Source of the DNA: Streptacidiphilus albus JL83
GTDB lineage: Bacteria > Actinomycetota > Actinomycetes > Streptomycetales > Streptomycetaceae
Length of the DNA: 64,000 nt
Assembly: GCF_000744705.1 (NCBI RefSeq)
Contig: NZ_JQML01000001.1
Location: forward strand, 4,598,017-4,662,016
Direction of reading: 5' to 3'
A model generated the notes under the pieces. That model made no database searches and was not told where the DNA came from. It saw only the letters and a program-made list of their open reading frames with translations. Below are positions 60,854 to 64,000 of this stretch, piece after piece (positions within the stretch are counted from its first letter, which is position 1; the number at the start of each line of letters is the position of its first letter). Made by a program: the position numbers and the translations under genes.

Positions 60854-61876
60854 CTACTTCAGCCGGGTGCCCGCGGAGCGGAGCATCCGGGTGGCCTCGA
60901 CCACGCGGGCCGCCATCCCGGCCTCGGCCAGCTTGCCCCAGGTGCGCGGGTCGTAGGTGTTCTTCTTGCCGACCTCGCCGTCGACCTTCAGCACGCCGTC
61001 GTAGTTGCGGAACATGTGGTCCACGATCGGGCGGGTGAAGGCGTACTGGGTGTCGGTGTCGAGGTTCATCTTCACGACGCCGTTCTCCAGCGCGGTGGCG
61101 ATCTCCTCGGCGCTGGAGCCGGAGCCGCCGTGGAAGACGAAGTCGAACGGGTCCTTCTGGCCGGTCATCTTGCCGATGGCGTCCTGCAGCTCGCGCAGCA
61201 GCTCCGGCTTGAGGACGACGTTGCCCGGCTTGTAGACGCCGTGGACGTTGCCGAAGGACGCGGCCAGCAGGTAGCGGCCCTTCTCACCGAGACCGAGCGC
61301 CTCGGCGGTGCGGACGGCGTCGTTGACGCTGGTGTAGAGGTTGTCGTTGATCTCGTGCGAGACGCCGTCCTCCTCACCGCCGGTCGGGGTGATCTCGACC
61401 TCAAGGATGATCTTCGCAGCGTGGGCCTGGGCCAGCAGCTCCTGCGCGATCGCCAGGTTGTCGTTGAGGGTCTCGGCCGAGCCGTCCCACATGTGCGACT
61501 GGAACAGCGGGTTCTGGCCCTTGGCCACGCGCTCGGCGGAGATCGCCAGCAGCGGGCGGACATAGCCGTCCAGCTTGTCCTTGGGGCAGTGGTCGGTGTG
61601 CAGGGCGACGGTGACCGGGTACTTGTCCGCGACGATGTGCGCGAACTCGGCCAGCGCGACCGCGCCGGTCACCATGTCCTTGCTGTACTGACCGCCCAGG
61701 AACTCGGCGCCACCGGTGGAGATCTGGACGATGCCGTCGCTCTCGGCCTCGGCGAAACCGCGCAGGGCGGCGTGCAGGGTCTGGGTCGAAGTCACGTTGA
61801 TGGCCGGGTAGGCGAACTTGCCTGCCTTTGCCCGGTCCAGCATCTCGCTGTAGACCTCGGGAGTTGCGATGGGCAT
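60854..61876 (-). CDS. fba: class II fructose-bisphosphate aldolase
   Basis: This zinc-dependent glycolytic and gluconeogenic enzyme interconverts fructose-1,6-bisphosphate with DHAP and G3P. The 340-residue chain has PVTVALHTDHCPKDKLDGYV (zinc His and catalytic Asp), FQSHMWDGSAETL, EVEITPTGGEEDGV, GNVHGVYKPGNVVLKPELLR and FHGGSGSSAEEI. It starts at ATG 61876 (MPIATPEVYSE). An AT-richer segment about 100-150 bases upstream likely holds its promoter. Confidence 0.97.
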   Translation of the reverse strand: MPIATPEVYSEMLDRAKAGKFAYPAINVTSTQTLHAALRGFAEAESDGIVQISTGGAEFLGGQYSKDMVTGAVALAEFAHIVADKYPVTVALHTDHCPKDKLDGYVRPLLAISAERVAKGQNPLFQSHMWDGSAETLNDNLAIAQELLAQAHAAKIILEVEITPTGGEEDGVSHEINDNLYTSVNDAVRTAEALGLGEKGRYLLAASFGNVHGVYKPGNVVLKPELLRELQDAIGKMTGQKDPFDFVFHGGSGSSAEEIATALENGVVKMNLDTDTQYAFTRPIVDHMFRNYDGVLKVDGEVGKKNTYDPRTWGKLAEAGMAARVVEATRMLRSAGTRLK

Positions 61877-62405
61877 ACGAATCCGCTCCTGTCGGTGATG
61901 CGTCTACGGATACTGCTGCTTACCCCGACCAGGGCCGGGCACCAGGGGCATTGTCCCATCCCCGAGCTGCTGGTTCACCTCTACGAGGGACGAACAGCCA
62001 TGAATACCATCAGATACCTACGAAAATACTGAAAGGGATCTTACGGGTGAAGCGGCCCCCTTGCCGGATGAACTGCCGCCCGCCGTGGGAAGGCTGACGA
62101 CGAGCCCGGGGAGCGGGACCCCGGGGAGCGGGGCCGCGCGAGCAGGCCCGAGGGAGCAGGGGGTCTCATGGCAGTCAGGGCCGGCACCTCGGACGCCGAA
62201 GGCCCGACCGGGCGGACGCCGCGCCTCGGCCGCCGGGCCGCGGCCGTCGCCGCCGGAACCGCGCTGCTGTTCGGCGCCGGAGCCGGCCCGGGCGCGGCCG
62301 GAGCCGGCGACGCCGGTCTCGCGGTGCAGAACGCCGGGCGGCCGCTGCGGTCCGAGGACCTGCCCTTAACAGTGCGCGGCCAGCCGGGACCGCTAGTCTG
62401 CCCGG
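61877..62405. other. divergent region between fba and the DedA gene
   Basis: No confident gene. Bases about 61997-62040 are AT-rich and contain a ten-codon frame (MNTIRYLRKY, 62000-62032) after GAGGGACG, which could be a leader peptide or chance. A frame from 62168 begins like a signal peptide but runs on into the DedA gene in another frame, so it is not called. The region should hold the fba promoter (minus) and the DedA promoter (plus). Confidence 0.5.
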
Positions 62406-63137
62406 GTGACCACGACCACGACTCTCGCGTTGAACGTCCTCGACGCCAAGGCCCTGATCTCGCAGTTGGGAACGGTCGGTCTGCTCGCGATCATCTTCGC
62501 GGAGACCGGGCTGCTCATCGGCTTCTTCCTGCCCGGCGACTCACTGCTGATCCTGGCCGGCGTCGCCGCGTCCAGCGCCGGCCTGAAGGTCGTCGGCTCG
62601 CAGATGCCCATCGGCGTGCTGCTGGTCGGCGCGCCGCTCTGCGCCATCGCCGGGGCGCAGCTCGGGCACCTGCTCGGGGCCAAGGGCGGGGCGAAACTGT
62701 TCAACCGGCCGAACTCCAGGCTCTTCCGCCGGGAGCACGTGGAGAAGGCCGAGGCGTACTTCGTGAAGTTCGGCCCGGCCAAGGCCGTGCTGATGGCCCG
62801 GTTCATCCCGGTCGTCCGGACCTTCCTGAACCCGGTCGCCGGGACGCTGGAGATGCCGGCCCGGACCTTCCTGCTCTGGAACGCCATCGGCGGCGTGGTC
62901 TGGACCGAGGGGATGCTGCTGATCGGCTACAACTTCGGCGCGGCACTGGCCCCGGTGATCGACACCTACCTGGTGCCGGCGATGGCGCTGATCGTGCTGG
63001 TGTCGGTCTCGCCGATCCTGGTGGAGGTCCTGCGGGAGCGGAAGAAGCGCAGGCTCGGCCTGGTCGAGGCCCCGGCCGAGCAGCTCGACCCCGCCGGCGC
63101 GGGGGCCGGCAACGGCGGACGGCACCGCAGGGGCTGA
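62406..63137 (+). CDS. DedA-family membrane protein
   Basis: The 243-residue integral membrane protein is of the DedA/SNARE-associated (VTT) type, thought to flip lipids such as undecaprenyl phosphate or phosphatidylethanolamine. Signature segments: FAETGLLIGFFLPGDSLLIL (E-x-x-x-x-G-x-x-x-P-G-x-x-x), QLGHLLGAKGGAKLF, FGPAKAVLMARFIPVVRTFLN (R-F-x-P-x-x-R motif) and a G-x-x-W-Tx-x (GGVVWTEGMLLIGYNFG). It starts at GTG 62406. A hydrophilic C-terminal tail is Gly-rich. Confidence 0.93.
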   Translation: MTTTTTLALNVLDAKALISQLGTVGLLAIIFAETGLLIGFFLPGDSLLILAGVAASSAGLKVVGSQMPIGVLLVGAPLCAIAGAQLGHLLGAKGGAKLFNRPNSRLFRREHVEKAEAYFVKFGPAKAVLMARFIPVVRTFLNPVAGTLEMPARTFLLWNAIGGVVWTEGMLLIGYNFGAALAPVIDTYLVPAMALIVLVSVSPILVEVLRERKKRRLGLVEAPAEQLDPAGAGAGNGGRHRRG

Positions 63138-63165
63138 CCCGCCGGGCGGGAACCCACGGACGCGT

Positions 63166-63199
63166 CGCGGCCCGGACCGGATCACCGGTCCGGGCCGCG
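63166..63199. terminator. 15-bp stem bidirectional terminator
   Basis: CGCGGCCCGGACCGG / CCGGTCCGGGCCGCG with loop ATCA, between the convergent DedA and pyrE genes. Confidence 0.9.
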
Positions 63200-63222
63200 T
63201 CGCGTTCAGTCCCGGGAGCGGG

Positions 63223-63759
63223 TCACAGCCCCAGGTCGGGCAGCTGGTACGCCGCGAGGTAGGGCAGGCCCTGGGCCTCGATGACGGGGGCCGCGCCGCG
63301 CTCCACGATCACCGCGACCGCGACCACCTCGCCGCCGGCCTCGCGGACCGCCTCGACCGCGGTCATCGGCGAACCACCGGTGGTGGAGGTGTCCTCGACC
63401 ACCAGCACCCGGCGGCCCTTGACGTCCGTGCCCTCGATCCGGCGCTGCATCCCGTGCGCCTTCTGCGCCTTGCGGACCACGAAGGCGTCCAGGCGGCCGC
63501 CCCGCGCCGCGGAGGCGTGGAGCATCGAGGTGGCGACCGGGTCGGCGCCGAGGGTGAGGCCGCCGACCGCGTCGAAGTCCAGCTCCGCGGTGAGGTCCAG
63601 CATGACCTGGCCGACCAGCGGAGCGGCCAGGCCGTCCAGGGTGACCCGGCGGAGGTCGATGTAGTAGTCGGACTCCAGGCCGGAGGACAGGGTCACCTTG
63701 CCGTGGACCACGGCCTTGGACTTGATCTGCTCGAGAAGCGCGTCGCGGTGGTTGCTCAT
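63223..63759 (-). CDS. pyrE: orotate phosphoribosyltransferase
   Basis: PyrE makes OMP from orotate and PRPP in pyrimidine synthesis. The 178-residue product starts at ATG 63759 (MSNHRDALLEQIKSKAVVHG). Motifs are LSSGLESDYYIDLRRVTLDG, VRKAQKAHGMQRRIEG (the Lys/Arg-rich flexible loop) and the PRPP signature VLVVEDTSTTGGSPMTAVEA. Its ribosome-binding context is unremarkable. It is separated from the next minus-strand gene end by only 60 bases and may be cotranscribed with it. Confidence 0.96.
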   Translation of the reverse strand: MSNHRDALLEQIKSKAVVHGKVTLSSGLESDYYIDLRRVTLDGLAAPLVGQVMLDLTAELDFDAVGGLTLGADPVATSMLHASAARGGRLDAFVVRKAQKAHGMQRRIEGTDVKGRRVLVVEDTSTTGGSPMTAVEAVREAGGEVVAVAVIVERGAAPVIEAQGLPYLAAYQLPDLGL

Positions 63760-63818
63760 GAGGCACCAGCTTAGAGGCTCCGCGGCTCGGAGGCTCCGTG
63801 CCCCGGCGCCCCGGCGGC

Positions 63819-64000
63819 TCAGTGGCGCCGCCAGCGCCAGGTGGTGGTCGCTTCGAGCGGGTCGACCAGGGTGACCAGGCGCGGAGCGGTGTTCAGGCCG
63901 TTCGGCGGACCGGACTGGGGCTCCACGCAGAGCGCGTCCGGGCGTCCGTCGAAGACCACCAGCCACTCGCAGTCGGCGGTCATGCTCAGGCTCAGCTCGC
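63819..64000 (-). CDS. aldose 1-epimerase family protein, C-terminal part
   Basis: Only the last 59 residues are inside the window; the gene continues past the right edge on the minus strand. They read SLSMTADCEWLVVFDGRPDA, then LCVEPQSGPPNGLNTAPRLV, ending TWRWRRH. This matches the end of mutarotase-fold aldose 1-epimerases, including the conserved Cys-Val-Glu-Pro-(Q/x)-(S/T) segment with the catalytic Glu. Such enzymes interconvert sugar anomers. Confidence 0.82.
   Translation of the reverse strand, partial: ELSLSMTADCEWLVVFDGRPDALCVEPQSGPPNGLNTAPRLVTLVDPLEATTTWRWRRH

Noticed and set aside
62168-63262. 364-codon plus-strand frame starting upstream of the DedA gene
   Set aside because: It starts like a signal peptide but runs through the DedA gene in a different frame, so the bulk is spurious. 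The first 60 codons have only a weak ribosome-binding site.

Overview
The window is high-GC, with codon usage, frequent GTG starts and gene content typical of a streptomycete (Streptomyces, Kitasatospora, Streptacidiphilus or a close relative). The developmental regulator BldC, valine dehydrogenase, an Lsr2 nucleoid protein, DUF3073 and DUF3151 proteins, WhiJ-type XRE/DUF5753 regulators and a mycothiol-dependent enzyme all point that way. The genus cannot be fixed from the sequence alone.

Bases 1-14,620 are an accessory region lying against the 3' end of a tRNA-Lys gene (14,624-14,696, minus). It holds an IS4-type insertion sequence (1,127-2,709) with near-perfect inverted ends, a 10-bp target duplication and a frameshifted transposase. 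It also holds small hypothetical, secreted and membrane proteins, a truncated regulator, and a seven-gene cassette present twice (4,154-7,016 and 11,729-14,530). Each cassette has the order: small acidic protein, DUF6879 protein, XRE/DUF5753 regulator, two small overlapping genes, a cysteine-rich mini-protein and a DUF6907 protein. The last four genes and an RNA-hairpin spacer are much more alike between copies than the first three, and the last gene of the first copy is frameshifted. The paired regulator and DUF protein resemble the Streptomyces XRE/DUF397 (whiJ, abaA-type) families. This cassette is the best candidate for an undescribed system.

From 14.6 kb on the content looks chromosomal. 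14.8-19.6 kb: an HNH endonuclease that resembles the sulfur-binding (phosphorothioate-dependent) type IV restriction enzymes, a DEAD-box RNA helicase with an RGG-type repeat tail, a lipoprotein and a minizincin protease. 19.7-30.1 kb: tRNA-Glu, tRNA-Asp and tRNA-Phe; then a redox block made of a membrane ferric-reductase-like flavoprotein, an extracytoplasmic FMN-binding protein and a two-component system, followed by a phosphodiesterase, a fused diiron oxygenase-reductase and a VIT metal transporter; a second identical tRNA-Asp closes the block.

30.5-61.9 kb is a housekeeping and development stretch: bldC, vdh, purM, purF, purL-purQ-purS, an lsr2 paralogue with a hairpin abutting its start codon, two tRNA-Gly genes, purC, purD, purA, and fba. 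These pur genes cover PRPP amidotransferase, GAR synthetase, FGAM synthetase (three subunits), AIR synthetase, SAICAR synthetase and adenylosuccinate synthetase, so most of the dedicated IMP and AMP steps are here. Interspersed are an intradiol dioxygenase, an SDR, a class III aminotransferase next to a GntR regulator, three acetyltransferases (two tandem duplicates) and a degenerate diacylglycerol-kinase-like protein. The window closes with a DedA membrane protein, pyrE and the end of an aldose-epimerase gene. Intrinsic-terminator hairpins with 12-21 bp stems separate most transcription units.
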